Of a stretch of DNA of 64,000 bases, positions 23,774-33,790 are shown piece after piece. Made by a program: the position numbers and the translations under genes. Position 1 is the first letter of the stretch. The number at the start of each line of letters is the position of its first letter. Origin of the DNA: Oceanobacillus sp. FSL K6-2867. Lineage in GTDB: Bacteria > Bacillota > Bacilli > Bacillales > Amphibacillaceae. Location: positions 620,001 through 684,000 of the forward strand of contig NZ_CP150144.1 of the NCBI RefSeq assembly GCF_037963145.1, written 5' to 3'. The notes below the pieces were generated by a model, which was not told where the DNA came from, ran no database searches, and saw only the letters and a list, made by a program, of their open reading frames with translations.

Positions 23774-25756
23774 TTAAGCACCAACCATTTTATCACCACT
23801 AGTGGCATTTTGTTTTAATTTGTTGGCCCGTAAAATATGCCACGTTAAAATAATTGCTCCAATTCCTAATCCAAATAAATCAGTTATTATGCCTGGTTTA
23901 ATAAGCAAAAATGCAATTGCAAAAAAACCGATTCTCTCAATTATATTCAGCTTTATACTGAAGTAATTGAATGTAGCAATAGATAAAGCAAACACACCAA
24001 GTAATGCGGTTACAAAAACGATTAAGCCCTCCATAAATGTTGCTAACTCGCCTGCATCTGTCTGCATAACCATAATTGGATTGTATGCAATCATAAACGG
24101 AATAATAAAACCTGGTAGGCAGAGTTTTAAAGCAGTCCATGATGTCTTCATCGGATCGCCTCCAGATATACCGGATGCCGTGTAAGCAGCTAATGCTACA
24201 GGTGGAGTTATGTTGGATAGCGCACCAAACCAAAATACAAAAAAGTGAGCAGCAATTGGGTTTACGCCAGCTTCAACTAATGCAGGTGCTGCTGTAACTG
24301 CTACTACAATATAAAGTGCAGTTGAAGGCAATCCCATACTTAGCACAATACAAGTAATCATTACTAGAAATAAAATAACCGCTAAATTTCCGCCAGATAT
24401 ATCGATAATATTATATGCAAGTGTGGTTCCAAGCCCTGTCATCGTTATAACAGCAATTAGAATACCAACTGAAGCACAGGCAACTGTAACCTGAATGGTA
24501 CCTTTTGCACCGTCTATTAATGTTTGAATAGCTTTTTTAAACGTAATTCGGTTTGTTTTATCCTTTGTTAACCAGCTGACAATAATTGCAGAAATAATAC
24601 CTGAGAAACCTGCTACGATCGGGGTTTTACCGCTCAGCAATGTCCCTATTACAACAATCAGCGGAAGCAGCAATACGCCTCCCTCTTTTAAAACAGACCA
24701 GACCTGCGGAATAGAATCTTTACTAATCCCTTTAAGTCCTCGTTTTTTGGCTTCAATATCAATTGCAATTACTAATCCGCCATAATAAAGCAATGCGGGA
24801 ATGATCGCAGCGATAATGATAATGTTATAGCTGACACCGAGAAATCCAGCCATAATGAATGCAGCTGCCCCCATAATTGGTGGCATAATCATCCCACCTG
24901 TTGATGCAGCAGCTTCAACTGCACCAGCAAATCTTGAATTTAATCCAATGCTCTTCATCAATGGAATCGTAAATGGACCAGTTGTTGCTACATTCGCAAC
25001 TGCACTGCCACTCAATGAACCAGTTAGCGCACTCGATATTACTGCCACTTGAGCTGGACCGCCACGTCGCTGTCCGGCCAGGGCAATAGCTAAGTCATTG
25101 AATAGCTTGCTTGCACCACTCGCATTTAAAAAAGCGCCAAACAGAATAAACAGAATAATATAGGTCGTTGCAATCGATAAAGTCATTCCGAAGACGCCTT
25201 CCGTTGTCATATAAAAACGGAATAATAAACGCTCCAATGTAAATCCAGCATGACCCAGCACTCCCGGAAAATATGGACCAAATAAAGCGTATACAATCGC
25301 CATTAATGAAAGTAATGGTATGAATATTCCAATGCTTCTTCTTGCTACTTCCAGAAGTGCAATGATTGTAAGAGCTGCAAATACATAATCAATTGTAATT
25401 GCCTGGGAAATTCTAACACTATGAATGACAATATAGTTAAATAGAATATAAATGGTTCCGGACAAACCTGCAATAATCCATATGAAGTCAATCGTTGATA
25501 CTTTTGTTTTATCACCTTTCTTCATTGCTGGGTATAAGGAGAATCCTAATATAAGCACAAATCCGAGAAAAATAATATTGCGGTAAATTTCTTGGATATT
25601 CATAAAGCTGTTCACATAGATAGCAAATAAGGATAGGCCTAATGCAACTGCAGCGATAATGTACGCTTGTATTCCTTTCAGCTTTCTAGCACCGCCGCCC
25701 CCCTCTTTGTCTGCATCTGCGTTTTGTGTATCTGTAGCAAGATTTTTATTTTCCAT
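23774..25756 (-). CDS. TAXI-type TRAP transporter, fused 4TM/12TM permease
   Basis: At 660 aa with about 16-18 hydrophobic segments, this is a DctQ-DctM fusion of the kind that pairs with TAXI solute-binding proteins. Conserved DctM-like motifs are seen: NASGASKLFNDLAIALAGQR, GGPAQVAVISSALTGSLSGS, GGMIMPPIMGAAAFIMA and LGLPSTALYIVVA-like sequence near residue 480. It is driven by an ion gradient, often Na+. The start is the ATG at 25756, where GGTGG is five bases upstream; a longer form begins four codons earlier. It lies 36 bases after the binding-protein gene. Confidence 0.92.
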   Translation of the reverse strand: MENKNLATDTQNADADKEGGGGARKLKGIQAYIIAAVALGLSLFAIYVNSFMNIQEIYRNIIFLGFVLILGFSLYPAMKKGDKTKVSTIDFIWIIAGLSGTIYILFNYIVIHSVRISQAITIDYVFAALTIIALLEVARRSIGIFIPLLSLMAIVYALFGPYFPGVLGHAGFTLERLLFRFYMTTEGVFGMTLSIATTYIILFILFGAFLNASGASKLFNDLAIALAGQRRGGPAQVAVISSALTGSLSGSAVANVATTGPFTIPLMKSIGLNSRFAGAVEAAASTGGMIMPPIMGAAAFIMAGFLGVSYNIIIIAAIIPALLYYGGLVIAIDIEAKKRGLKGISKDSIPQVWSVLKEGGVLLLPLIVVIGTLLSGKTPIVAGFSGIISAIIVSWLTKDKTNRITFKKAIQTLIDGAKGTIQVTVACASVGILIAVITMTGLGTTLAYNIIDISGGNLAVILFLVMITCIVLSMGLPSTALYIVVAVTAAPALVEAGVNPIAAHFFVFWFGALSNITPPVALAAYTASGISGGDPMKTSWTALKLCLPGFIIPFMIAYNPIMVMQTDAGELATFMEGLIVFVTALLGVFALSIATFNYFSIKLNIIERIGFFAIAFLLIKPGIITDLFGLGIGAIILTWHILRANKLKQNATSGDKMVGA

Positions 25757-25792
25757 AAAGTCCACCATCCTTATTTTTAGTATTGTTGTTAT

Positions 25793-26806
25793 TTACTTTT
25801 GAGATTCTTTCACTTCGACAGGGATAATCTCTTCTGGAATCTCTATTCCTTGCTCTTCAAAGTATTTGTAAGCACCAATATGAAGTGGGGCAGGCAAGCC
25901 TGTTAATGCTGTTTCTAAAGAAACATCTTTAGCTGAATTATGAATCTCATGCACTTTTTCAAGATTTTCAAACATTGCCTTCGTAAGCTCGTATACTAAA
26001 TCTTCATCCATTTCTTTTGATAAGGCGATAAAATTCGGCTGTGCAATTGTGTGAATCTCTTCGCTTAATCCTGGATAAGTGTCAGCTGGTATAACATAAC
26101 GCACCCACGCATTATGCAGTCCATTGATTGCTTCTAATTGCTCATCTGTTACTTCTAATACACTGGCATTCACTTTACTTGCATACATATCCATAATTGC
26201 TGAAACTGGCGTACCAGCTGGTAGTGATCCTCCAGATAGACGGCCATCACGCATAGCTGAAATCGTATCGTCATACCCTAAATACTCTGGGGTTATATCC
26301 TCCTTTGTTAAATCAATCCCTCGCATAATGACTAGTGTCGATTGCTCAGTACCACTCGCCTGGGGACCAACAGAGAAGGAATCACCTGCAATGTCTTCAA
26401 TAGTTCCTGTTTTAACTCTGTTATTCATTAATACAAAGTGTTCCACATTCGGCCAGAGCACCGCCATTGACCGAAGATCCTTATAGGCATTATCCTCAAA
26501 AATTCCAGTGCCCTCGTAGGCTTGGGCTCCAATTAAACCTTGTAAGATCGCTAAATCCGCTTCATTTTTCCTGAGCAAATCAACATTTTCTACTGATCCA
26601 GCTGAGGATTGTCCGGTTGCCTTAAGTCCATCAATGGTTTCAGACCATAGATTTCCTATCCCTACACCAATCGGGTAATATGTACCTCCAGACGAAGCTG
26701 TTGCAATAGATATGTACTGAGTTCCGCCATTCGCTGTGCCGCAAGCAGAAATAGTAAGCGCTAACATAATTAATAATGGTAAAACAAACCTTTTTTTCAA
26801 TTTCAT
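25793..26806 (-). CDS. TAXI-family TRAP solute-binding lipoprotein (337 aa)
   Basis: The signal peptide ends in the lipobox LTISAC, giving a lipid-anchored Cys21-22. The next segment, SIATASSGGTYYPIGVGIGN, is the hallmark of TAXI binding proteins. The C-terminal region (ETALTGLPAPLHIGAYKYFE) is also typical. It captures the substrate outside and delivers it to the permease encoded 36 bases downstream. GAGGAGTTGA precedes the ATG. TAXI proteins commonly bind dicarboxylates or related organic acids; given GlcDF and a LarA-like protein nearby, a 2-hydroxy acid is a reasonable guess. Confidence 0.92.
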   Translation of the reverse strand: MKLKKRFVLPLLIMLALTISACGTANGGTQYISIATASSGGTYYPIGVGIGNLWSETIDGLKATGQSSAGSVENVDLLRKNEADLAILQGLIGAQAYEGTGIFEDNAYKDLRSMAVLWPNVEHFVLMNNRVKTGTIEDIAGDSFSVGPQASGTEQSTLVIMRGIDLTKEDITPEYLGYDDTISAMRDGRLSGGSLPAGTPVSAIMDMYASKVNASVLEVTDEQLEAINGLHNAWVRYVIPADTYPGLSEEIHTIAQPNFIALSKEMDEDLVYELTKAMFENLEKVHEIHNSAKDVSLETALTGLPAPLHIGAYKYFEEQGIEIPEEIIPVEVKESQK

Positions 26807-26844
26807 TCAACTCCTCTATGTCTTCATGTAAATCATTTTTCCAA

Positions 26845-26886
26845 ACTTGTATTACAAGTATATAATATGATAACTTTCAAAATCAA
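26845..26886 (-). promoter_or_regulatory. Promoter and palindromic operator of the TRAP operon
   Basis: On the minus strand TTGATT (26881-26886) and TATACT (26857-26862) are spaced by 18 bases, a good sigma-A promoter. The perfect palindrome ACTTGT-ATT-ACAAGT at 26845-26859 overlaps the -10. It contains TTGTATTACAA, which fits the TNGTNNNACNA pattern bound by FadR-type GntR proteins. Confidence 0.65.
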
Positions 26887-26973
26887 TAGTTTTCTGAAAA
26901 TAAATTATTATGCCCTAAATCTGAATTTAATTTGTTTGCTAAACAAATTATAAATGATGATTTCTCATTACTT

Positions 26974-27006
26974 AAAAAGCTGCTAAGTTATTATTCTTAG
27001 CAGCTT
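26974..27006 (-). terminator. Terminator of the LarA-like gene
   Basis: On the minus strand GAAGCTGCTAAG pairs with CTTAGCAGCTTTTT around AATAATAA. It separates the LarA-like gene from the TRAP operon. Confidence 0.85.
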
Positions 27007-27053
27007 CGTAATACTTTTATGAAGCCCATTATCCGGACTCTCTTCACTTTGTA

Positions 27054-28310
27054 TTATGTAAAGCTTAAAAGCCGGTATTTAAGTTCTTCATTTATGAATT
27101 CTAACTGCAGCTTACGCTCGATGCTATAATCGATAGCATTGCTGTCAATCTTCCTTAAAGCACTCTCTGAAACTAACATTTTATTTAAATGAAGGGTGTT
27201 TGGGATTTGGACGTAATCAACATCCTCCCGCTTAGCTTTTGGACCCAAGCTTTTAAATGCGTATTCTAACACCTGTCGTTCGGATGCATAATAAAGCGGA
27301 AACATTACGCGTCGTAAGAATGTACTAGTCAGCGCATTCATATAGGTAGCATTCCGGTTAATTTTATTAATTAATTTTTCCGTAGTGAAATCTGCCAGTC
27401 CAATTCCTTGTGCATTTCCAAATGATTGTTCGGATAAATCAAGCACTGCAAGACGCTTAATACAGGGCTCTTTCGGTTCGTCTACTCCATCAATGCGCCA
27501 TCTGCCAATTATATTCGGGTCCATTCCAGTACCACTGTAGTTTTTCCCCATTTCCTCAACAACTAATAAATCAACCTCTTTTAATGGAAGGGTCGGCATA
27601 AGTTCTTTTGATTTTCTTAGAAGCTGTGATTCTTGCTCAAACCACTTATCCACTTCGATTCCTTGAATGATAGCTGTTTGATCATAGCTATTTTCAATAA
27701 TAGCTAGCCCCATACATATTGGCGTATGATGTAAAGCATGCTTAGAAACAGCTAAAATATTTTGCTCCATATTCGCTGCCCCTTCGCTATGTACAAAACT
27801 TGCTCCCTTCTGTTTACCCAAACCGATTGCAACCATCTTGCTTAATCCACTTTCGACGCTTCCCCGAAATGCTGTATGTGCTTTAATTCGATTGACAACA
27901 ATAATACCATCAGCATGGTATGCATGTTTATCCATATAAACAGGTAACCCTTCAGGTGTTGTAGCAAGATCCATCACTTCCATCGAAGAACGAATTGGCA
28001 CACCCATGGCATCCTCTGTAATCCCTAAATAGCGAAGCACACCCATTTGCCCCTCCGCGGTTGCTCCACCATGGCTTCCCATAGCTGGTACAATAAATGG
28101 TCGATAACCATGCTCATCTAGATAATTAATAATCTCCCTTAAAATAACTACAATATTATTGATTCCACGACTTCCTGCTGTTATCGCTATTTCTGCGTCT
28201 ATTGGAAGCGAATTCAATTGTTTGTTTGCTTTTAATTCAGATCTAATCTGCCCTTTAAGATCTGTTAGTTTTTCTCTCTTAAACTTTTGTTCGATCTCGT
28301 ATAAAATCAT
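27054..28310 (-). CDS. LarA-like (DUF2088, lactate racemase N-domain) protein
   Basis: The 418-aa protein has the DUF2088 type fold. Visible features are AITAGSRGINNIVVILREII, PFIVPAMGSHGGATAEGQ, IVVNRIKAHTAFRGSVESG, LSKMVAIGLGKQKGASFVH and a C-terminal domain with VEEMGKNYSGTGMDPNIIG. In LarA the corresponding region carries the Lys and His residues that hold the nickel-pincer cofactor; several Lys and His candidates exist here, but I cannot align them reliably. No larB, larC or larE is in the window. AGGGGG precedes the ATG. Its own terminator shows a separate transcript. Role inferred: a racemase or epimerase for a 2-hydroxy acid. Confidence 0.72.
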   Translation of the reverse strand: MILYEIEQKFKREKLTDLKGQIRSELKANKQLNSLPIDAEIAITAGSRGINNIVVILREIINYLDEHGYRPFIVPAMGSHGGATAEGQMGVLRYLGITEDAMGVPIRSSMEVMDLATTPEGLPVYMDKHAYHADGIIVVNRIKAHTAFRGSVESGLSKMVAIGLGKQKGASFVHSEGAANMEQNILAVSKHALHHTPICMGLAIIENSYDQTAIIQGIEVDKWFEQESQLLRKSKELMPTLPLKEVDLLVVEEMGKNYSGTGMDPNIIGRWRIDGVDEPKEPCIKRLAVLDLSEQSFGNAQGIGLADFTTEKLINKINRNATYMNALTSTFLRRVMFPLYYASERQVLEYAFKSLGPKAKREDVDYVQIPNTLHLNKMLVSESALRKIDSNAIDYSIERKLQLEFINEELKYRLLSFT

Positions 28311-28440
28311 GTTTAATCCCCCTCCTGTTCCCCCTCTATTTCTTTAATTTTAGCTTTTCGTTTTAATTAATCAAGTGAAATAACATGAATTGTCCCTAAA
28401 ATTATTTAATTTACACAACTCTGGTATTAAAAAATAACAA

Positions 28441-28517
28441 TAAAAAAGCACCTCAACGCTTGGTATAGTAGATTCTTGAAAATCACACAACCATACTGAT
28501 GAGGTGTCTTCCAGTGA
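28441..28517 (-). terminator. Possible terminator or element end after purF
   Basis: CACCTCA (28449-28455) and TGAGGTG (28500-28506) are inverted with 44 bases between. On the minus strand the second arm is followed by CTTTTTTA. The long loop is unusual for a terminator, so an insertion-element relic at the purF boundary is also possible. Confidence 0.45.
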
Positions 28518-28553
28518 CACTAAGCAACTAAATAAAGAATGTTGCATTAATTT

Positions 28554-29963
28554 CTAATAACTGCTATAAACTACCTCTTTCTCCACTATCTCTTTCACAG
28601 GATATTTCCCATTCATACATGCCATACATAGCCCTTGATTAAGAGAATCCCCTTTTAAAACAGCTCTTTCCAATCCTTCTTCTGACAAATAGGCAATACT
28701 GTCAGCACCGATTATTTCAGCTATTTCATCAATATTGTGATTCGCAGCAATGAGTTCATCTCTTGTTGACATATCAATCCCGTAATAACATGGGTTCTGA
28801 ATGGGAGGAGCTGCGATTCGAACATGGACTTCTTTCGCTCCTGCATCTTTTAACATCTGGACGATTCGCTTGCTTGTCGTCCCTCGTACAATCGAATCAT
28901 CAATCATAATCACACGTTTGCCTTCAATAATACCACGAACCGGTGCGAGCTTCATTTTTACACCTTGTTCCCGAAGTTCCTGTGATGGCTGGATAAATGT
29001 TCTGCCAACGTATCGATTTTTAATAATACCCATTTCATACGGTAATCCGCTTTCCTCTGCATATCCAATTGCGGAAGAAATACTGGAATCTGGAACACCA
29101 ATAACGATATCCGCATCTTTTGGTGCTTCCTTCGCCAATTCCTTGCCCATTTGTTTGCGAGAAGCATGCACATTTACATCGTTCAGATTACTGTCTGGTC
29201 TCGCTAAATACACATATTCCATGGCACACATTCTTCGCTGATTACTTGCTGTAAATCTGATTGATTTTATTCCCTCATCATCAATGGTAATTAATTCTCC
29301 AGGCATTACTTCTCTTAAAAAGCTTGCACCGATTTGATCAAATGCACATGTTTCTGATGCTACAACATAAGCATTGCCAAGCATGCCGATTGATAACGGG
29401 CGAATACCTGTTGGATCAAGTGCTGCAAACATTTTATTTTCCGTTAAAATTAAATAAGCATAAGCACCGACCAATTGATTCAATGCATTGCCAATAGTCT
29501 CTTCATTAACATCTTGCCCGTCACGTTTCAGTAAATGCATTAGAACCTCTGTATCAGAAGACGTTTGAAAGATACTGCCTTGCTCTTCTAACAGTCCGCG
29601 TAGTTTATAAGCATTCACAATATTTCCGTTATGCGCGAGTGCTATACTTGCCTTTTGTCCACGGAACAACAATGGCTGTACATTTTCATACACTTTCTCC
29701 CCTTGTGTGGAATAGCGGACATGACCAATGGCAACACGTCCTTGCAATTGGTCAAACTTTGCATCCTTAAATACATCATTAACGAGACCTAATCCTTTGT
29801 GAACATTTAATTCTATTCCGTCATTCACAACAATTCCAGCACCTTCTTGCCCACGATGTTGCAGAGAATGAAGTCCATAATACGTTAATTCAGCTGCTTT
29901 CTCATGTCCCCAAATTCCAAATACACCACATTCGTCATTTATGCTTTTGATTTCAGCAAGCAT
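28554..29963 (-). CDS. purF: Amidophosphoribosyltransferase
   Basis: PurF makes 5-phosphoribosylamine from PRPP and glutamine, the first committed step of purine synthesis. A short propeptide ([11 protein letters not shown]) precedes the catalytic Cys of [20 protein letters not shown]. The Ntn glutaminase region contains [10 protein letters not shown] and GHVRYSTQG. The PRPP loop [20 protein letters not shown] is near residue 355, and Cys ligands for the Fe-S cluster are present near the C-terminus (LCMACMNG). It overlaps purL by 25 bases. Nothing of purM follows, unlike the usual operon. Confidence 0.96.
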   Translation of the reverse strand: MLAEIKSINDECGVFGIWGHEKAAELTYYGLHSLQHRGQEGAGIVVNDGIELNVHKGLGLVNDVFKDAKFDQLQGRVAIGHVRYSTQGEKVYENVQPLLFRGQKASIALAHNGNIVNAYKLRGLLEEQGSIFQTSSDTEVLMHLLKRDGQDVNEETIGNALNQLVGAYAYLILTENKMFAALDPTGIRPLSIGMLGNAYVVASETCAFDQIGASFLREVMPGELITIDDEGIKSIRFTASNQRRMCAMEYVYLARPDSNLNDVNVHASRKQMGKELAKEAPKDADIVIGVPDSSISSAIGYAEESGLPYEMGIIKNRYVGRTFIQPSQELREQGVKMKLAPVRGIIEGKRVIMIDDSIVRGTTSKRIVQMLKDAGAKEVHVRIAAPPIQNPCYYGIDMSTRDELIAANHNIDEIAEIIGADSIAYLSEEGLERAVLKGDSLNQGLCMACMNGKYPVKEIVEKEVVYSSY

Positions 29964-32167
29964 GGGATAGCTCCCTTCCAGACTTTTTCGAGTTCCTGCA
30001 CACTATCGTTTATCACTTCTGAACTGTTTACGAGTACTTTAAGCATTCCGTTATCTGTAACCGTACCAACTGCTTTAGCATCCTGCACCATATCTTCAAA
30101 CTTCTTAGCATTCTCTTTGCTTACGGATACGACAAATCGCGATTGTGATTCACTAAATAATGCAACGGTTGCATCACCTGCTAATTCAACAGTTGTACCT
30201 AATCCCTTGTCACTAAAAACACTTTCCGCTAATGCGACTGCTAAGCCACCTTCAGCTACATCATGTGCAGATTGAACCAGCCCCGATTGAATTGCTGTTA
30301 GCAACTCTTTTTGTCGTTTCGCTTCTACATCTAAATCAATTACAGGTGCTTTTCCTTCATATTTTCCTTGTGTTACATTTTGCAATTCGCTTCCGCCAAA
30401 TTCTGCTTTAGTTTCTCCAATCACATAAACGACATCTCCTGCACGTTGGAAAAAGCTTGGCGTAATATGTTCTAATGACTCATATAAGCCAACCATTCCT
30501 ACAATCGGGGTTGGGAAAATAGATTTTCCTTTTGATTGATTATAAAGGGAAACATTTCCACTAATAACAGGTGTTTCAAGCGCTTGACATGCCGAACTCA
30601 TGCCTGCTACACTTTTCTCCATTTGCCAGAAAATTTCTGGGTTTTGCGGATTACCGAAATTCAGCCCATCGGTTAATCCAAGCGGTTTTGCCCCAGAGCA
30701 GACAATGTTTCGCGCTGCTTCTGCGACTGCAATTTTACCACCTGTTTCAGGGTCTAAATAGATGTAACGCGAATTGCAATCGGTTGTAATCGCAAGTGCT
30801 TTATCATACCCTTTAATCCGAAGTACAGCTGCGTCTGACCCAGGTGTAACGACCGTGTTCGTTTGTACCATATAATCATATTGATCATAAACCCATTCTT
30901 TACTTGCGATTGTTGGCTGCTGTAGTAAGTTCTTTAACATATCTCCATGATGTTGAACTTCTGGAACTTTGCTTTCCATCTTTTGAAATGCGTTAAAATA
31001 CTCCGCTTCCTTTGACGGCATATGATAAACAGGTGCATCATCTGCTAGAGAGTCAACAGGAATATCAGCCACTACTTCGCCATGATGTTTAATTCGAAAC
31101 ACCTTTTCTTCCACTACTTTACCGACAGGAACGGCATTCAATCCATATTTCTCGAAGACATCGATAATTTCCTGTTCTCGTCCTCGTTTCACACATAACA
31201 GCATCCGTTCCTGTGATTCCGATAGCATCATTTCATATGCAGTCATATTTAATTCACGCTGCGGGACAAGATCGAGGTCCATTTCCAATCCTGTACCTGC
31301 TTTGCTTGCCATTTCCGATGCAGAAGATGTAAGTCCCGCTGCTCCCATATCTTGCATTCCAACTAAAGCATCTGAATGAATAACTTCCAAACATGCTTCA
31401 ATAATAAGCTTCTCCATAAATGGATCACCAACTTGAACAGATGGACGCTTCTTATCTGTATCTTCTCCTAAGTCGTCGGACGCAAATGTTGCTCCATGAA
31501 TGCCATCACGTCCAGTCGCAGGACCTGCATAGAGGATCGTATTTCCAATACCCTTGGCTTGACCTTTCTGGATATCATTGTGGTTAATTAGCCCAATACC
31601 CATCGCATTAACGAGCGGGTTCTCTTCATAGCTATCATCAAATTGAACGTCACCGCCAACAGTTGGAACTCCCACGCAGTTCCCGTATCCAGCAATCCCA
31701 TTTACTACTTCTCTAAAAAGATATTTCGTACGTTCAGATGTTAAATTTCCGAAACGGAGGGAATTCATGACCGCAATTGGGCGTGCACCCATTGAAAAAA
31801 TATCACGAAGAATTCCACCAACACCTGTTGCTGCCCCTTGATACGGTTCTACTGCAGATGGGTGGTTATGACTTTCCACTTTAAAAACAACTGCTTGATT
31901 ATCACCAATATCAATAACCCCTGCGCCTTCCCCAGGACCTTGGAGCACATTAGTTGCCTTCGTTGGGAACTTTTTCAACAAGGTTTTAGACGTTTTATAA
32001 CTGCAATGCTCAGACCACATAACAGAAAATATTCCCGTTTCGGTGAAGTTCGGACGGTGATTCAGAATTTCTTTTACCCTGTCGTATTCCTCGTCGCTTA
32101 ACCCCATTTCTTGATAGATTTTCTTCTCCTCGATTTGCTCTGGGCTCCATTCACGCGTTTGTAACAT
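29939..32167 (-). CDS. purL: Phosphoribosylformylglycinamidine synthase, large subunit
   Basis: This is the small-type PurL (742 aa), which works with PurQ and PurS to turn FGAR into FGAM using ATP and glutamine-derived ammonia. Typical segments are [71 protein letters not shown] and [15 protein letters not shown]. The second half repeats the AIRS-like fold ([33 protein letters not shown]). It overlaps purQ by 17 bases and purF by 25, so translation of the three is coupled. Confidence 0.97.
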   Translation of the reverse strand: MLQTREWSPEQIEEKKIYQEMGLSDEEYDRVKEILNHRPNFTETGIFSVMWSEHCSYKTSKTLLKKFPTKATNVLQGPGEGAGVIDIGDNQAVVFKVESHNHPSAVEPYQGAATGVGGILRDIFSMGARPIAVMNSLRFGNLTSERTKYLFREVVNGIAGYGNCVGVPTVGGDVQFDDSYEENPLVNAMGIGLINHNDIQKGQAKGIGNTILYAGPATGRDGIHGATFASDDLGEDTDKKRPSVQVGDPFMEKLIIEACLEVIHSDALVGMQDMGAAGLTSSASEMASKAGTGLEMDLDLVPQRELNMTAYEMMLSESQERMLLCVKRGREQEIIDVFEKYGLNAVPVGKVVEEKVFRIKHHGEVVADIPVDSLADDAPVYHMPSKEAEYFNAFQKMESKVPEVQHHGDMLKNLLQQPTIASKEWVYDQYDYMVQTNTVVTPGSDAAVLRIKGYDKALAITTDCNSRYIYLDPETGGKIAVAEAARNIVCSGAKPLGLTDGLNFGNPQNPEIFWQMEKSVAGMSSACQALETPVISGNVSLYNQSKGKSIFPTPIVGMVGLYESLEHITPSFFQRAGDVVYVIGETKAEFGGSELQNVTQGKYEGKAPVIDLDVEAKRQKELLTAIQSGLVQSAHDVAEGGLAVALAESVFSDKGLGTTVELAGDATVALFSESQSRFVVSVSKENAKKFEDMVQDAKAVGTVTDNGMLKVLVNSSEVINDSVQELEKVWKGAIPCLLKSKA

Positions 32168-32834
32168 AAGCTTGCCTCCAATTATTAATTATGGACTCGA
32201 ATAATCTCACACCGTCATCACTACCTACCAGTGCTTCCACCGCACGCTCTGGATGAGGCATCATCCCAAGCACATTCCCCTGTTTATTGGTAATTCCTGC
32301 GATATCAGCTACCGACCCATTGGGGTTACGTTGGTATGTAAAAACAATTTGATTATTTGCTTTTAGTTCAGCTAATGTTTCCTCATTACAAAAGTAATTT
32401 CCTTCCCCGTGCGCAATTGGAAACTCGACGATTTCTCCTTTTTCATACCCTGTGGTAAACATTGTTTTATTATTTTCTACGATGATATTTTCCTGACGAC
32501 ACAGGAAGGATAGCTGTTTATTCTTCATTAACGCTCCTGGCAGTAAACCGGATTCTGTTAAGACTTGGAATCCATTACAAACCCCCAGTACTGGCTTTCC
32601 TTTTTCTGCATGCTCCTTCACTTGTGTCATCACCTCTGATGTTGCAGCGACAGCACCAGTTCGTAGGTAATCTCCATAAGAAAAGCCGCCCGGGAGCAAA
32701 ATAGCATCATAGTCTTCTAGATTACTATTTTGATACCAGACTAAATCTGCTTCTTTTCCGAGAATATCTTTTATCGCATGATACATATCCCGATCACAGT
32801 TCGACCCTGGAAAAACAATGACTGCAAATTTCAC
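32151..32834 (-). CDS. purQ: Phosphoribosylformylglycinamidine synthase, glutaminase subunit
   Basis: This class I glutamine amidotransferase (227 aa) supplies ammonia to PurL. The nucleophile Cys is in [20 protein letters not shown]. The oxyanion-type [19 protein letters not shown] and the His/Glu pair in [10 protein letters not shown] are also present. It starts four bases inside purS (ATGA-type overlap) and overlaps purL at its end. Confidence 0.96.
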   Translation of the reverse strand: MKFAVIVFPGSNCDRDMYHAIKDILGKEADLVWYQNSNLEDYDAILLPGGFSYGDYLRTGAVAATSEVMTQVKEHAEKGKPVLGVCNGFQVLTESGLLPGALMKNKQLSFLCRQENIIVENNKTMFTTGYEKGEIVEFPIAHGEGNYFCNEETLAELKANNQIVFTYQRNPNGSVADIAGITNKQGNVLGMMPHPERAVEALVGSDDGVRLFESIINNWRQAYVTNA

Positions 32835-33082
32835 GACTGGACGGCCTCCTCGATTTCAAATCGGTAATCTTCCATTACCGGATTCGCTAGTAATTTATCA
32901 CACATTTTTGTGACACGAGCTTCTAAATTAGGACCATCTTCTATATTTAATTCAATAACTTTCCCAACTTTTGCTTCTTTTACTTCTTCAAAACCTAATG
33001 AATGCAATGACTCACCGATCGCTTTTCCTTGTGGATCCAGCACACCTGCTTTTAATGTGATATAAACCGTTACTTGTTTCAT
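32831..33082 (-). CDS. purS: Phosphoribosylformylglycinamidine synthase subunit PurS
   Basis: This small (83 aa) structural subunit bridges PurL and PurQ. The start [20 protein letters not shown], then [11 protein letters not shown] and the end of [13 protein letters not shown] match the family closely. Four-base overlaps with purC and purQ mark strict coupling in the operon. Confidence 0.95.
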   Translation of the reverse strand: MKQVTVYITLKAGVLDPQGKAIGESLHSLGFEEVKEAKVGKVIELNIEDGPNLEARVTKMCDKLLANPVMEDYRFEIEEAVQS

Positions 33083-33789
33083 ACGTTTGCCTCCAGTCGA
33101 TTTAAAATCTCTTCATAAACTGTAATTAAGTTTCCTGTATTTTGCCTGAAAACATCTTTATCTAATTTCTCTTTTGTATCTTTATCCCATAACCGACAAG
33201 TGTCTGGTGATATTTCATCGGAAAGAATAATGGTGTCCCTCATTTTTCCAAACTCTAATTTAAAATCTACTAATAGCACGTTTAAACCTGTAAATAACTC
33301 CATTAAAAGCTGATTAATTTGAAGTGCTTTTGTTTTTATTTCTTGTAATTCGCTTGGTGTAATCTCTGTTAAAAAATATGCCTGGTCGTCATTAATTAAG
33401 GGATCACCGAGTTCATCCTTTTTATAGTACAATTCCACAAGTGGTGGGCTAAGTTCCGTTCCCTCATCTATCCCTAATCGTTTTGTAATACTTCCTGTTG
33501 CAAGGTTTCGAACTACAACTTCAAGTGGGATGATTTCCGTTTTATGTACAAGCTGTTCTGTTTCGTTTAATTGCTGGATAAAATGAGATTCCATTCCTTT
33601 ATCACGAAGGTATTCAAAAATCCGTGATGAAATTTCATTATTTAACCGACCTTTTCCAATGAAAGTAGCTTTTTTTTCACCATTAAAAGCTGTTGCATCA
33701 TTTTTATAGGCTAAAACTAATTTCCCTTGCTGGCCCTGTGCTTGATAGACCTTCTTTGCTTTCCCTTCATATAAAAGTTCAGCTTTCAT
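33079..33789 (-). CDS. purC: SAICAR synthetase
   Basis: PurC (236 aa) joins aspartate to CAIR with ATP. It shows LLYEGKAKKVYQAQGQQGKL, the ATP-binding VLAYKNDATAFNG, PLEVVVRNLATGSITKRLG, FKLEFGKMRDTIILSDEISP and DTCRLWD. It begins one base after the purB stop region and overlaps purS by four bases. Confidence 0.96.
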   Translation of the reverse strand: MKAELLYEGKAKKVYQAQGQQGKLVLAYKNDATAFNGEKKATFIGKGRLNNEISSRIFEYLRDKGMESHFIQQLNETEQLVHKTEIIPLEVVVRNLATGSITKRLGIDEGTELSPPLVELYYKKDELGDPLINDDQAYFLTEITPSELQEIKTKALQINQLLMELFTGLNVLLVDFKLEFGKMRDTIILSDEISPDTCRLWDKDTKEKLDKDVFRQNTGNLITVYEEILNRLEANV

Positions 33790-33790
33790 G

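Noticed and set aside
28801..29241. 146-codon plus-strand open frame inside purF
   Set aside because: It is antisense to a certain purF gene, has no ribosome binding site and its sequence is not protein-like; it is a shadow frame.
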